Below, one piece after another: positions 35,487-47,058 of a stretch of 64,000 bases of DNA. The position numbers and the translations under genes are program-made. Source of the DNA: Guadua angustifolia (Eukaryota > Streptophyta > Magnoliopsida > Poales > Poaceae); the NCBI GenBank assembly GCA_036346375.1, contig CM070508.1, forward strand, positions 37,716,862-37,780,861, in the 5' to 3' direction. Positions within the stretch are counted from its first letter, which is position 1; the number at the start of each line of letters is the position of its first letter. Below the pieces are notes generated by a model. The model was not told where the DNA came from. It searched no databases and worked only from the letters and a program-made list of their open reading frames with translations.

Positions 35487-37363
35487 GTGATTGACAGGGA
35501 AGAACCTCCATGCGAAGCAATCAAGAAATTGGCAATTGGAGAAGTGAGACCTCTTGAGCAAGAAAAAATCCCGAGCACTCCAACTCAAGATGCAACTTTG
35601 GATGATGCTCCCTCTTCTTCAATGCAAGCTCAAAATGGCTCGAACACCGCCCAAGACGATGAGGACCCAATTCAAAAATCAAATGCAACAGTTCCTCATC
35701 CAAGAGTGCATCAAAGCGTGCAACGAGATCACCCCGTCGACAACATCCTTGGAGACATTAACAAGGGAGTATCCACTAGGTCTAGAGTTACCAATTTTTG
35801 TGAGTTTTACTCTTTTGTTTCTTCTCTTGAACCTCTTAAGATAGAAGAAGCACTCCAAGATCCGGATTGGGTGATGGCCATGCAAAAAGAGCTAAATAAC
35901 TTTGAGCGAAATCAAGTGTGGAAGCTTGTCGAAAGACCTAAGCAAAATGTGATTGGAACCAAATGGGTATTTCGGAACAAGCAAGATGAGCATGGGGTTG
36001 TGATGAGAAACAAAGCCCAGTTGGTCGCTCAAGGCTTCACACAAATCAAAGGTTTGGATTTCGATGAAACATACGCTCCAGTAGCTAGGCTTGAATTCAT
36101 TAGAATATTACTTGCCTTTGCTACTCACCATGATTTTAAGTTGTATCAAATGGACGTAAAAAGCGCCTTCTTGAATGGACCACTCTCCGAGATGGTCTAT
36201 GTTGAGCAATCACCCGGCTTCGAAGACCGAAACCACCCGGACCATGTCTACTTCCTACATAAGGCTCTTTATGGACTTAAGCAAGCACCAAGAGCGTGGT
36301 TTGAATGTCTTCGTGATTTTCTTCTCGATCAAGGTTTTGTAGTCGAAAAGGCTAACCCCACTCTCTTTACTAAACATATTGATAATGATTTATTTGTTTG
36401 TCAAATATATGTTGATGACATTATATTCGGGTCTACTAATGAACATTTGTGCAAAGAGTTTAGTAGGATCATGACCAAAAGATTCGAGATGTCCATGATG
36501 GGCGAATTGAAGTTCTTCCTCGGTTTTCAAGTCAAACAACTCAAGGAAGGAACCTTTATATACCAAACCAAGTACATCAAGGACATGCTCAAGAAGTTTG
36601 GTATGGAGAACACCAAGCCAATCAAGACGCCAATGCAAGCCAACGGGCATCTAGACCTCGACAAAGAAGGTAAACCAGTCGTCCAAAAGGTATATCGTTC
36701 GATGATCGGTTCTCTACTTTACCTTTGTGCATCTAGGCCCGATATCATGCTTAGTGTGTGCATGTGTGCACGATTTCAAGCAGCTCCCAAAGAGTGCCAC
36801 ATGGTGGCCATAAAGAGAATCTTGAGATATTTAGTGCACACTCCTCAGTTTGGGCTTTGGTATCCAAAAGATTCATTATTTGAGTTAGTTGGCTATTCCG
36901 ATGCGGATTATGCCGGATGTAAGGTGGATAGGAAGAGTACCTCGGGAACTTGTCAATTCTTAGTTAGATCCCTTGTTTCTTGGTCCTCTAAGAAATAAAA
37001 TTCCGTAGCCCTATCCACAGCCGAAGCTGAATATATAACGGCTGGGAGTTGTTGTGCCCAATTTGCTTTGGATGAGACAAACTCTAAATGACTATGGCCT
37101 AACCTATAACCATGTTCCACTTTTGTGTGACAATGAGAGCGCCATAAAAATTGCCAACAATCCCGTCCAACACTCCCGTACCAATCATATCGATATTCGC
37201 CACCATTTCTTGAGAGATCATTCCACTAAAGGCGATAACGATATCTAACATGTGAGCACGAATGACCAACTAGCCGATATTTTTACCAAGCCTCTCGATG
37301 AAAAGGGATTTTGCGAATTTAGAAGTGGGCTAAATATCCTTGATTCTCGCAATTTGGCTTGAA
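35487..37363 (+). pseudogene. Copia C reverse transcriptase and RNase H
   Basis: A 503-codon open frame to 36998 covers the linker and RT. Landmarks are VRLE-like VARLEFIRILLAFA, MDVKSAFLNG, KALYGLKQAPRAWFE, YVDD at 36408-36419, MIGSLLYLCASRPDI and the RNase H start GYSDADYAGCKVDRKSTSG. TAA at 36996 interrupts KKQNSVALS-like sequence. A one-base frameshift near 37060 and a TAA at 37246 follow before the end (QLADIFTKPLDEKGFCEF). It is the best preserved RT in the window. Confidence 0.92.
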
Positions 37364-37599
37364 AGGTGCACACCATTGATTGATGTTTGCAAAATGTATT
37401 AGAAAAGTTTTTTTGGTCCTTTTCTTTGATTTTATTGTGTTGTTTTAAATTCTTGATCTTCGGATCTGGCCTAAATACTATGTGACTATGGCTTGATTGG
37501 TTGAGTGTTCGCTAGTCACAAAGTATATAGGGCCTTGAAGACCCCTTATCTCCATGCTGCAAGAAAATATAACCCTTTTTTCCCTACAAATTCCCTGTT

Positions 37600-38235
37600 G
37601 CATCCCAAGCTGTCAACCCGGACACTCCGGGGTTTTATGTCCGGACTATCCGGATAGTCCGGAGTATCCGGACTAATTGTCCGAAGTATCCGGGTTGAGG
37701 CGGCTGTGCCTATTTAAGCCCGTGCGGGGGGCTTCTTTTCTCTCTCCTTTGCCATTTTCTTCAACCGCATCTCCCTCAAATCGACGCCCTAGCCGCCGCC
37801 CTTGGTTCCTCCTCCATCCCCGGCGTGCTCCTCACCTTCCGGAGTCTCCGGATCATTCTCTGAGGTTGGGGAAGGGTTCTCCGCTCGGCATTCTCTTCGT
37901 TGGTTGCTTTTTCTTGCGGTACGCCCTTCTCTTGTCCCAATCTCTTTGCCCTTTGAAATGTCTAAGAAAAAGTTGCCTTACTAGAGTCCATTCATCCCCT
38001 AGATTCATCCCTAGAATGGGCTCCTAAAATTTGTGGTTAGTTTGCAAGTTAGATTTTTTGGGTTGAAATCTGGACTATCCGGACTCTCCGGACATTTTAT
38101 CCGGAGTATCCGGACACTCCGGACTAATTCTCCGGAGTATCCGGGTTAATTGTCCGGACTCTCCGGACTAAATCCCCGGAGTATCCGGGCTGTATCTCTC
38201 GGCCCAAAAATTTAAATTGTGTAACTCTCCTTCTT
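37600..38235 (+). promoter_or_regulatory. LTR-like promoter segment of copia C upstream of the additional ORF
   Basis: Two clusters of CCGG words (37616-37695 and 38079-38188, eleven CCGG in 110 bp in the second) and a CTATTTAAGCCC box at 37710-37721 resemble the U3 words and TATA box of the element's own LTR (CTATTTAAGCCC near 31911 and 40872). A pyrimidine-rich leader follows, then short broken frames. I infer a promoter for the additional ORF. This is not proven. Confidence 0.5.
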
Positions 38236-39825
38236 GTGAACCCTTTTTCATTCCTTTCTGTGTTCCCTCTCAGATGGCTTCTTCCTGTGGAGGTTCCGTC
38301 TTTGAAGCGCCTTGTTGACTCTCCTCCTTCATCTCCCGTATCTGGCGCTTCCAAGAAGAAAAGGCATACCGTGAGGAAGGTCAGCCAGGGCCGTGCCAAT
38401 CTGCTTACCACTCCTCCAGCTGCTCCGTCTCCTCAACCTGCCGAAGAGCATCCCGCGGACGCCCATGCAAGGCTTCACGAGCAGAAGAAGAAGCGGTTTC
38501 AGGAGTCGAGAAAGGCGATTGGTCCTCTTGAGAAGTTTCGTCCCATGTGGAGGTACCCTCGCCGATGATGCCTCTTCGTGTGGTTGATTACAGAGTGGGT
38601 TCCGAAAGGGCAAAGCTATTGTGGCGTAAAGGAACAAGGATCCGCTGAGTTTCACCAAGATGAATATGTGGACAAGCGGTTTCGAATAGATTTCACCGAC
38701 TTTTATGAGCAGCTTCTTCTTCCAATGGAGCGCTACTGTGATGAAGATGAAGAGAATTGATTGGCTATATATGTCTGAAGCCCACAATCCGATCTTCGAT
38801 GAAGTCATCCAAATTTGTGAGCGTCATCAGGTGAAAGATATTATGAGCTTTATTTATCCTTGGAATGATGAGCTCATCATGCAGTTCTACTCCACCTTGT
38901 ACTTTGACAAGAAAGAGGATGCCATATGGTGGATGTCAGATGAAGTATGGTATGTGGCCACCAAAAGGACTTTTGCTAGGGTTTTGCACCTGAGGTCAGT
39001 CGATGGTGATGCTAAGCTGCATAACAAGAAAGCTTTGACTCCGGAGCAGCTTGAAGCCCTATATGATCCTTCTCAGCACTTTGTGGTTGGCACCATAAAG
39101 GTCTGAAACCTGTGCATGCTGTTCTTCTCAGGATGCTTCGGGTCACTCTTTGGCCCAAGGAGGGTGATGCGTCAGCTATCAGCTCATATGGACAGAATCT
39201 GTTATTTCATTTGGTGGAGAAGACCCATGGCTTTGATATTGTAGATTTCTTATGGGAAGGCATCCGCCACAACTCTTTGAGCAACTCAAGCAGCTGCGGG
39301 TACGCACCTTTCATCATGGCCCTCATTGAACATGTCACTGGCCTTGATTTTGTCAAGGATGTGGATCATCTGTCGTACAAGGTCCGAGCTCCTTCAGCTT
39401 CCGCAGCCCCTGCAGCTCCTGTGGAGAAGCGTCCCTAGGGTCGTCCTTCCCGGGCAGCTCCTTCAGCTCCTGCAGCTCCTTCAGCTCCTCCTGCAGCTCC
39501 TGTTTCTCCTCCAGGCTCTCCTAGCTCCAGCAGAGACACTATTAAGAGAATGCTTAAGTGCTTGTTTTGTTTGTGCCAAGATGTCTCAACTCAAGTCAAG
39601 GAGACTCGTCAGGAGCTTCGTGAGCATCGGCGTGAGTTTCGTGCCTATCGTCGTCAGCAAGGCGAGAGCATTCCTGCCAGCGAGTCCGAGGAGTCGTCTG
39701 ATGCATCTACAGTGGATTCTGCCACTCAGCAGCTCTTCGGTCTTCAGCCTTCAGCACCTCAGGGCAGTGGCAGCGACGAGGATAGCGAGGAGGATGATTA
39801 TCAACCCTCTAGTGACGACGAGTGA
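38236..39825 (+). pseudogene. Copia C additional ORF (plant transposon-protein-like), broken
   Basis: Sense-strand coding sequence between pol and the 3' LTR, in several pieces. 38270-38568 is basic and Pro-rich (SKKKRHTVRK). 38578-39106 holds a conserved-looking core with IYPWNDELIMQFYSTLYF and a WWMSDEVWYVATKRTF stretch. 39112-39438 follows (LLRMLRVTLWPKEGD, GYAPFIMALIEHVTG). After a TAG at 39436-39438 the same frame gives an Ala/Pro-rich repeat, a possible coiled coil (VKETRQELREHRREFRAYRRQ) and an acidic tail ending at 39825. It resembles the putative plant transposon protein ORFs carried by SIRE-like grass elements. Their function is unknown. Confidence 0.65.
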
Positions 39826-40272
39826 TCTTTTGCTCTAGACTCTTCCTTTTGGTGTCTTGATGCCAAGGGGGGAGAAAGTGGATCTAGATTTAGTTTGGTT
39901 GTGCTTGCTTTGGTTACTTAGTTTATTTGCTTTTGTCGCTTATTGTTGAATTATGTGTTGCTTGTTGGATGTTGAACTATTTGCTTAATTTCAATTTCCC
40001 TTTAGCAATGCATTTGTGTGATATCATGTCATATTTATTTGTGCAAGTTATTTGCCATATATCATGTTATATTCTCTCGAAAGCAAACTTTTAGGGGGAG
40101 CTCTCACCCAAATTTCCCATAAATATGTGCATTTGATATACCACTCAAATTCTTTCAATGCACACATTTAGGGGGAGCTTCTCCGTGTATTTGGTATTCC
40201 AAATACAATCTCATTTCAAATTCATTCATAAATCTAATCGTGTTGTCATCAATTCACCAAAAAGGGGGAGAT
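39826..40272 (+). other. Copia C 3' untranslated region and polypurine tract
   Basis: Non-coding, with three purine tracts reading AGGGGGAG or similar (about 39867-39875, 40092-40099, 40171-40178) and the final PPT AAAAAGGGGGAGAT at 40259-40272, directly before the 3' LTR. Multiple PPT-like runs are common in SIRE-like elements. Confidence 0.8.
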
Positions 40273-41711
40273 TGAAAGTGCATCTAGGCCCCTAAATAAT
40301 TTTGGTGATTAATGACAACAAGATTAAGTGACTAATGAGCTTTATGAGTATTGTGAATAGATGATTACGCTCATGGAATGTCGCTTAAGAAAAGAGGACC
40401 CTCAAATCGAAGGAGAAAAGACATCGGTTAAACTCAATGGTTGTATATGTATTTTTAATTTTATTTGAGTTTAAGGATAGCCGTACTATTAAGAGGGATA
40501 CGACGGGAAATCACTTCTAGGATATACTTGTGCTCAAAGAATGAAAATTGCATTGCGAAAGTTTTTAAAATCATTGCATTCCCACCAAAAGGATACTTTC
40601 GCCGAGAATAAGTCGAGTATCCGGACATTTAGTCCGGACACTCCTGGTTAGGGCCCTCGGTTGCTCTCTCTGGTAAGTCCGGAGTATCCGCACATTTAGT
40701 CCAGACACTCCGGGTTAAAATGGTCCGGAGTATCCGGGTATTAAGTCCGGATACTCCGGGTTAACCCTCTCGGTACACACCAAATCATCTTCAGTCCGAA
40801 CACTCCGGAGTATTTGTCCGGATAGTCCGGAGTTTGTGCAGCACAATCATAACGGTAGGATTTTGAGGAGCCTATTTAAGCCCTTACTCAAAATCTACCC
40901 CTTAGAGACCTCATTCATTGCTTTCTTCAGCTCTCAAGCTCTCACTCTCACTCTCTTGAGCCCTAATCTCCTTTCCCCACTTGAATCTTGGATTTGATTT
41001 GAATCTTTGGGGAGAAAGTTAGGGATTTAAGTGTCTTGAGCTTGCATCTTTGATTCTTGAGCACAAGTTTCATCCTCCAAGACGATTTAGCGGCGTATTT
41101 GTTACTCTTGGAGTTTGAAGGGCTCCTAGACGACAAGGAGTCACCGGAGCCTCCAATACTTGGTGTGGTGAGCCGGGAAGTTTAGAAGGCAAGTCTCGCC
41201 TCGAAAGGAAAGAGACAAGAAGTGAAGACCATGAGTGCTTTGTGCAACACCGGGAGGAAAGTGGTCAAGAGGGACCCGGGCTTTGTGCCTCCTCAACAGA
41301 GACGTAGGATTCCCTTCAAGAATTCGAACTTCGGGTAAAAAATCATTGCCTTCTTGTTCTTCATTTGCTTGTGCTAGGGTTTGTTGTTCTTGAACCTCTC
41401 GGAGCCCCGATCTACTCTATCTTTGTGTTTGGCTCTAGATCCACATCATCCTCAGGTACCTGATATCATTTAGAGTATTTGCATTCATTTAGATTATTGA
41501 AAATTTGCAGAGATTTAAAATCTCACTTCGAGGTTCACAGTCCGGAGTATCCGGACAAATACCCCGGACAGTCCGGACATATCGGAGTATCCGGATAAAA
41601 ACCCCGGACACTCCGGCCTCAGACCCTCAGGAGATTTTAATTTGCTGCAAAATTTTAATCCACCTATTCACCCCCCCCCCCGTCCTCTAGGCGACATCAC
41701 CGGTCCTTTCA
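40273..41711 (+). repeat. Copia C 3' LTR
   Basis: 1439 bp, from TGAAAGTGCATC to GGTCCTTTCA. It is complete, unlike the 5' copy. It contains CCGG-rich palindromic words at 40610-40830 and again at 41538-41620, a TATTTAAG box at 40873-40880 and a C-tract of about 12 near 41669-41681. Duplication TGAAG follows at 41712-41716. Confidence 0.95.
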
Positions 41712-42674
41712 TGAAGAACTTGGTCTGATAAATCCTTTCTCTTGCAGTTCTTCAATCTGTTGCTTCATCTCAGCTAACTTATTGGCGGGTAGCATGTAAG
41801 GTCTTTTTGATATAGGAGCGGTACCAGGTGCTAACTCAATTATGAACTCAATGTCTCGGTCGGGTGGCATACCAGGCAAATCTTCTAGGAATACATCTGG
41901 GTATTCGTTTACTATAGGCACATTTTCTAAGGATATACCTTTTAGACGGTTCAGAGTACTACCCTTCTCTGAGGAAAGATTGGACAAGAATTCTACACAA
42001 ATTCCTTCTGAACTGGTAAGGGAGATAGCTCGATTAGCACAGTCTATCTGACCTTTATGTTGGGTTAACCAATCCATCCCAAGGATTACTTCTATACCCT
42101 TGGTATCTAATAATATTAATTTTGCTAGGAACTTTATCCCATTTATAACTATATCCATTTTTGGTCAAACAGCAGTAGTTCTCAATTCTTTTCCAGGTGA
42201 TTGAACTAACAATGGATTTTTAAGCTGAACTGTACCCCAATCATGCTTTTTAACTAAATACTCTGATATGAATGAATGCGTAGAACCAGAATCGGACAAT
42301 ACTGAAGCAGGTACTGAGTTGACAAAGAACTTACCATACACCACATTAGGTGCATCCCGAACTTCTTCAGCTGTGACGTGATTAACACGTCCTCTTCCAA
42401 CAGTATGCAGAGTACGTGGGGTCTGCGGTGCTCCTCTTCCCTGAGCTGGTGCTAGAACGCGAGCTGGTGTAGTCCCCAAGTTGAAGCGGACTGGAGTCAC
42501 AGTTTGGCGCTTATGAGGACAATTATTAGCATAATGTCCCAATTCCCTGCAGTTAAAACATTGAATGCCTGTTGTAGCTATGTTGCTCTTTTGAATCTGA
42601 CCTCCTAAATTGGTAGGAGGAGTTTGAACAAACTGACGGGGTGTTGAAGTGGGAGTTCTGGCCGCACTAGACAC
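41712..42674 (-). pseudogene. Gypsy B nucleocapsid, protease and RT N-terminus
   Basis: Minus-strand frames 42674-42165 and 42158-41712 are one frame broken by a TGA at 42165-42167. The first has a CCHC knuckle (CFNCRELGHYANNC) and the protease site VLSDSGSTHSFIS, where the DSG triad is intact. The second has LGMDWLTQHKGQIDC at the protease end and the RT start (DVFLEDLPGMPPDRDIEF, then LQEKGFIRPS), reaching the copia C insertion. RT resumes at 31283. Confidence 0.9.
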
Positions 42675-42689
42675 TGTAGGCCTGCTTGG

Positions 42690-43580
42690 CTAAGATTGAA
42701 AGAAACGAGGCCTGGAACTGCTGGCACCACGTTGAGCTTGGTAGATCATTTTTCTCTTCCTTGACTCATAAAGCTGACTCTGGGCATCTTCTTGAACCAA
42801 ATCCTTATTCACCATGTGCGGGAACGAGGGAAAGTCATTGGATACCAGTTGAACTTTGATATTAGGGTCAAGACCCTCCATGTAAAGCCAGATCTTTGCC
42901 TCATCAATTGATACATCCTCTGCAGCATACCTGGAAAGCTGGGTGAACCTGTTCAGATATTCCGAGACAGAAAGATTGCCTTGCTGTAACTTATGAAACT
43001 CTCTCCTTTTCATCTCCATAATTCCCTTAGGAATATGGGTGGCATGAAATGATTCAACGAACTCATCCCAGTTGATTGCTTGTGCCTCTTCATGGGCAGC
43101 ATGATAATTCTCCCACCAACTTGCGACAGTACCCTTCAATTGATGAGTGGCAAACAGAACACCCTCAAACTCATCACACTAGGCTAAGTATAGCTTCTTT
43201 TCTATCTCTTTCAACCAATCATCGGCCTCCAAAGGGTCAATTGATCCTGCAAAAGTCGGGGGTCTGGTCCTCATAAATTCCCTGAACTTAGACTGTGGTG
43301 GCTGAGCTGCTGCCTGCACTGGAACTGCTTGGGGAGGATTGAGAGCATTCTGCGCTAGAGCTTGCAGAATTTGAAGTTGCATGGCCATCATTTGCTCTAT
43401 TCTTGGTGGTTGAACTGGCGGTGGGGTGGCACTTGGTTCTGCTGCGCTGGAGACGGTGGCACTTGGTCACCTTCTTGAAACTGCTGCTCTACAGGAACTT
43501 CATCTTGAAACTGCACTCTACCACGGCCACGACCACGACCACCTCTCCTTCCACTGCCACGACCTCTGCCTGAGTTCTCC
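42690..43580 (-). pseudogene. Gypsy B gag
   Basis: The start is the ATG at 43580 (MENSGRGRGSGRRGG), an Arg/Gly-rich N-terminus common in this lineage. A frameshift near 43400 leads to 43391-43179 (MRTRPPTFAGSIDPLEADDW, the capsid start). A TAG at 43179 interrupts before WWENYHAAHEEAQAINWDEF and the retrotransposon gag domain to 42690, where another TAG precedes the nucleocapsid. All stops keep the frame, so the protein was about 450 residues before decay. Confidence 0.88.
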
Positions 43581-44079
43581 ATCTGGAACAGAGAATAAGA
43601 ACAACACAAGAAAAGAGGGAAAAGCAAAGATAAGAGGACAAGGGAACTAAACAACACCCCAGACAAGAACAGGAACAACAGCATAGAAAGAAACACCAAC
43701 TGAAATCTCAAATAAAATCAAATAGTTTTGATAAGATGGCTGTATCACAAGCGCATAAAGCACGATATAGTCCATCACACATATTTATTAACGTTCTAAC
43801 GTAGACAAAAGAAAGGAAGGTGCTACTGACAAAAACTAAAACTAACTACTCCCTTCACCCTCCTCGCACACACGAGGGAAGGATCCTCTTCACTAGGTTC
43901 CTCATCGCCGATGCGAATCGCTCTCGCACTGGATGGACTCGCTCTCCCAGAGCAGCCAAGAATCCTTGATAAGCCTCGGTGGAACCCTCTCAATGCTCCA
44001 CCACACGCCAAGACCGACTTATGCTGCAATATCCCGATCAATGGACCACAGTGACGCTTGACCCGCGGGGCATCTGGGG

Positions 44080-44628
44080 TCAACCCACGAGGTGGAAGGT
44101 CCTCCTGGACAGGGGCTGGCGGGGGTGGCGCTGTCTTCTATGCCTCTTGCATAGGAACTGGTGGAGGTCCTTATAAGCATCCCGAAGCTCATAAGACATG
44201 TGGATATAGGCCTCATCCTGCGCTTGGATGAGAGAACCCATATGCACAACTGTAGGGTCTGCCTCCAACTCCAAACTCCTGAAATGATTGTACCTCTCCC
44301 CCTTCTGAAAACAGGGAAAAAGACAGTACGGGGAAGCCTCCAACTGATCATGAAAAGTCCTGCCCAAATAAATGAGAGCTTGTCTTGCCACATCCTGCAT
44401 AGCATCGCCAGGCCTTTGCCTATCCATCGTGAAGTAGAAGGGGCAGACTCTCTCCTCATGACTCTTAGCAAAAATAAGCAGTTTTACCCTCCACATTTTC
44501 ATGCCAAAGCTGATAACTGAAAGGCAATGGTACTCTGGGCGACGGGTGAAGCCTAGCTCTTGATGCATTAGGGACAACTCCTCGCAAAAACCTCCCTCCT
44601 TCTCGGCAAATGAGGTATAGAAAGTCAT
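44080..44628 (-). CDS. Extra ORF of gypsy B between PBS and gag, unknown function
   Basis: A 182-codon open frame on the sense strand of gypsy B, 190 bp after the PBS and 500 bp before gag. No known domain is recognised. Visible features are a start with many acidic residues, a central stretch CFQKGERYNHFRSLELEADP, an alpha-helical MSYELRDAYKDLHQFLCK stretch and a basic end. It is longer than any uninterrupted gag piece of this decayed element, which suggests selection or chance survival. Some grass gypsy families carry a leader ORF, so this may be the family's version. A further open frame (44083-43823) could be its shifted continuation. Confidence 0.5.
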   Translation of the reverse strand: MTFYTSFAEKEGGFCEELSLMHQELGFTRRPEYHCLSVISFGMKMWRVKLLIFAKSHEERVCPFYFTMDRQRPGDAMQDVARQALIYLGRTFHDQLEASPYCLFPCFQKGERYNHFRSLELEADPTVVHMGSLIQAQDEAYIHMSYELRDAYKDLHQFLCKRHRRQRHPRQPLSRRTFHLVG

Positions 44629-44817
44629 CTACAAATTTTGAAATAGACAAGGTTAGCAACCAATATTTTTTTAAATAAAAGACAAGACAAGAGCAAGATG
44701 CTAAGATGGGAAAGACAGTAGCAAAGAAACTTAAGAGTTCAAAAATTATATTTTTATATAAATAATCATCCTTAAGGCTTTGCCATTCTAATTAGGTTGT
44801 GTCCTACAGTCATCATG

Positions 44818-44829
44818 GCTCTGATACCA
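44818..44829 (-). other. Gypsy B primer-binding site
   Basis: TGGTATCAGAGC on the minus strand, six bases from the LTR end (GGTCTCA), complementary to the initiator tRNA-Met 3' end. Confidence 0.93.
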
Positions 44830-44835
44830 CCTCCG

Positions 44836-47058
44836 TGAGACCCCAGATTTACCATCCGGAATCCCCTATGTTTAATCGTACTAGTTCCAGATCAGTTGCT
44901 AGTATACACAGTAAAGTAGTGATAATCATAATCAGAACAATATATTAAACAGCAATAACTAAAGTACTGGCCTTATGGCCACTTATTACAACTATAGGTC
45001 ACAAGACCTAGAACACACACACAGACAGCGGAAACAAAACAAACGAGTGAGCCACAAGCTCCATAGGAAGATGACGGAGATACACGCGCCTAGCTAACAG
45101 GACTACCTTCCTCCAAGACCACTTCGAAGACCTCACCACCAGGCTCAGCATCTTGGAAAACTTCTAAAGAATTGATTGGTAGCAAATGAGTACAAAAGTA
45201 ATCAGCAAATCTGGTAATTATGCATGATGAAAGGCTTACCAAAGGTGGCTTAGTATGGTTCTTTTTGCACAAAGCAAATTTTATTAAACGTTACATGTAA
45301 TAATTTTTGTAAAGCAGTTTTATCAATTATTTGTAACATCTGAATTTATGTATAACTCTAGTGAAGGCTCCATCCATCAATCACTAGCTAACAGGCTCTA
45401 TCCGCCACAATTTAAAATGATCAGGGTTCCATCCACCATAGATTATAAAACAGTTTCAACTACCTAACTGGCTCTAGCTGCCAGAGGCACACCCGAATGT
45501 TCCATCCACTTTTGGATTCCCAAAGCTCATTTTTGAAAAGAAAACATAAGACTACCAATGTGAAAGCATCCTTCGCCCACCTTTGAATGTAGGCACGGCT
45601 ATTCAAATAGTTTATTAACACTCTGCAGAGTTTGCACACTTTACCCACAAGAGATACTTCACTTTTATTGTCGGCCATAACACGCTTCCTTAGGCGTGTG
45701 ACAAAGTGCATATCACAAGGCCTTTACAATGCAATAATCTAACCCGACTCTACCCGCTAAGGTTTCACCGCTGAAGGGTTCCATCCACCCAATCAGAAGC
45801 CCCCTCTTGCGCCGTGTGGGAAAAACAAACTTACCTCCATCCGGCACCCACATTCAACCATCAGGCGAGTCTAAGTTAGACTATTACAAATTACTTAGCC
45901 AAGTCGTGCCCATTTTGACATGTGGTTGTACTGCTGTGCTTAGTTTGGACAATCACAAGCATCGGTCCTTAAATTGATTAGGGCGGCTTTCACAAACCAA
46001 AACCAGTGCTCCATCCGCACCCACCCGACAAACCATTCCACTCTAATCTAAACCATTTTTATTTCATTTTTATTTTGCAATCACTGCAGCAATTAACTTG
46101 CTACAATTTTGTTAAAACACATTTTAACAACATTTTAGAATTTATCCCACCATAGGCATTTTTTATCAATACAATCCTAAGCATAATCTAACATACTAAA
46201 CAAGTTTAATCACATGATATATGATTTCATGATTAGTCAAAACTTAAGGTTACAAAGGCACGGTAATCAAAGAGGAAGGATGTCATTTCAGAATAGGTAT
46301 AACTAACATCCTACATTTTAACGACATCGTTTTATAAAAATTAGCCATGCAAGTTGGAAACAATTTTATCAAAATAGTTATAAACAATGGGATCAATGTG
46401 CGTCAAGGAGACTTTCCATCGTTGACGAGGTGCGATGCGTTGCTCTGAAGATCTTATCCTTTGTCGGCGACGACGACTACTTCTTTGACTACGCGCAAAA
46501 CGGAGCATAAAATAAACAATAGAAAATAAATAAAAACTAAAAATTATAATAAAAATAACGACGAACGGAATGACGACCGATGACGATCAAGTGTGAAATT
46601 TAGAGTCAATCTGCAACGAAAATCAAATCCAATTGAAGGGTTATGATCACGTAGGCAAGGCGCACAAAGTGACGCGGGTGGTTTACCCAAAAACTCACCG
46701 GATAGAGGACAACAAGACGCAACTTTTAAGTGCTCACACGCTTGATGGGGTGAAGAAACGGGCAAGTTATGAGGCAAAGAAAGAAACGGAAATGAGAGCT
46801 AAATGCGACCATTTTGCTCGGTTTAAGGCGAAGTAACAGTAGGGGAATGAATCCTCACATCATTATCTTCATAATGCTTCAGATCCCAAGCGTTTTGGAT
46901 GGTTATGGTGGAAGTTATGAGTGATTGAATATTTTGCTTGCCATGGGTAAGAACTTGACCAAGAATAGGATTTTTTGCGGAAGATGAACATTTTTTTAGG
47001 ATTGGAATTGGCCCACTAGGGAGAGAAAGTGAATTTCGAATTTTGGAGACTTTAGAAA
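44836..47058 (-). repeat. Gypsy B 5' LTR, lacking its outer end
   Basis: Starts TGAGACCCCAG on the plus strand. It matches LTR X (59961-60908 and 56160-56446, inverted) and the B 3' LTR remnant (46558-47058 against 27806-28425). Similarity to the latter stops at GACTTTAGAAAT near 47058, so the terminal ~140 bp including TGTAACATCC is lost. Confidence 0.85.

Larger units (their letters stand above)
31289..41711 (+). mobile_element. Copia C (SIRE/Maximus-like) with additional ORF, inserted in gypsy B
   Basis: 10.4 kb on the plus strand, bounded by TGAAAGTGCATC and CCTTTCA and flanked by TGAAG on both sides. Contents: 5' LTR (truncated), a 1.34 kb composite segment in place of the LTR end, leader and gag start, the rest of gag, pol, a promoter-like segment, an additional ORF, PPT and the 3' LTR. 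Pol carries four or more stops and a frameshift. The additional ORF is also broken. The 5' LTR cannot support replication because its U5 and PBS are missing. Confidence 0.93.
27806..47058 (-). mobile_element. Ty3/gypsy chromovirus B (Tekay/Del-like), both LTRs truncated, split by copia C
   Basis: Minus-strand element with, in coding order, the 5' LTR piece (47058-44836), PBS, an extra ORF, gag, protease, RT (split by copia C, 31289-41711), RNase H, integrase, a chromodomain, the PPT and a 3' LTR piece (28563-27806). Without copia C the preserved part is about 8.8 kb. The C-terminal chromodomain-like segment and tRNA-iMet PBS place it with Tekay/Del chromoviruses. Every frame is interrupted by several stops. 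The outer LTR ends are lost, so no target duplication can be checked. Confidence 0.9.

Noticed and set aside
38329..38808. 159-codon minus-strand frame in copia C
   Set aside because: It is the antisense of the additional ORF, whose plus-strand translation is the one with recognisable content.
44019..44520. 150-codon minus-strand and 119-codon plus-strand frames overlapping the gypsy B leader ORF
   Set aside because: The 44080-44628 frame is longer and has a more protein-like composition. The others are probably shadows, though this is not certain.
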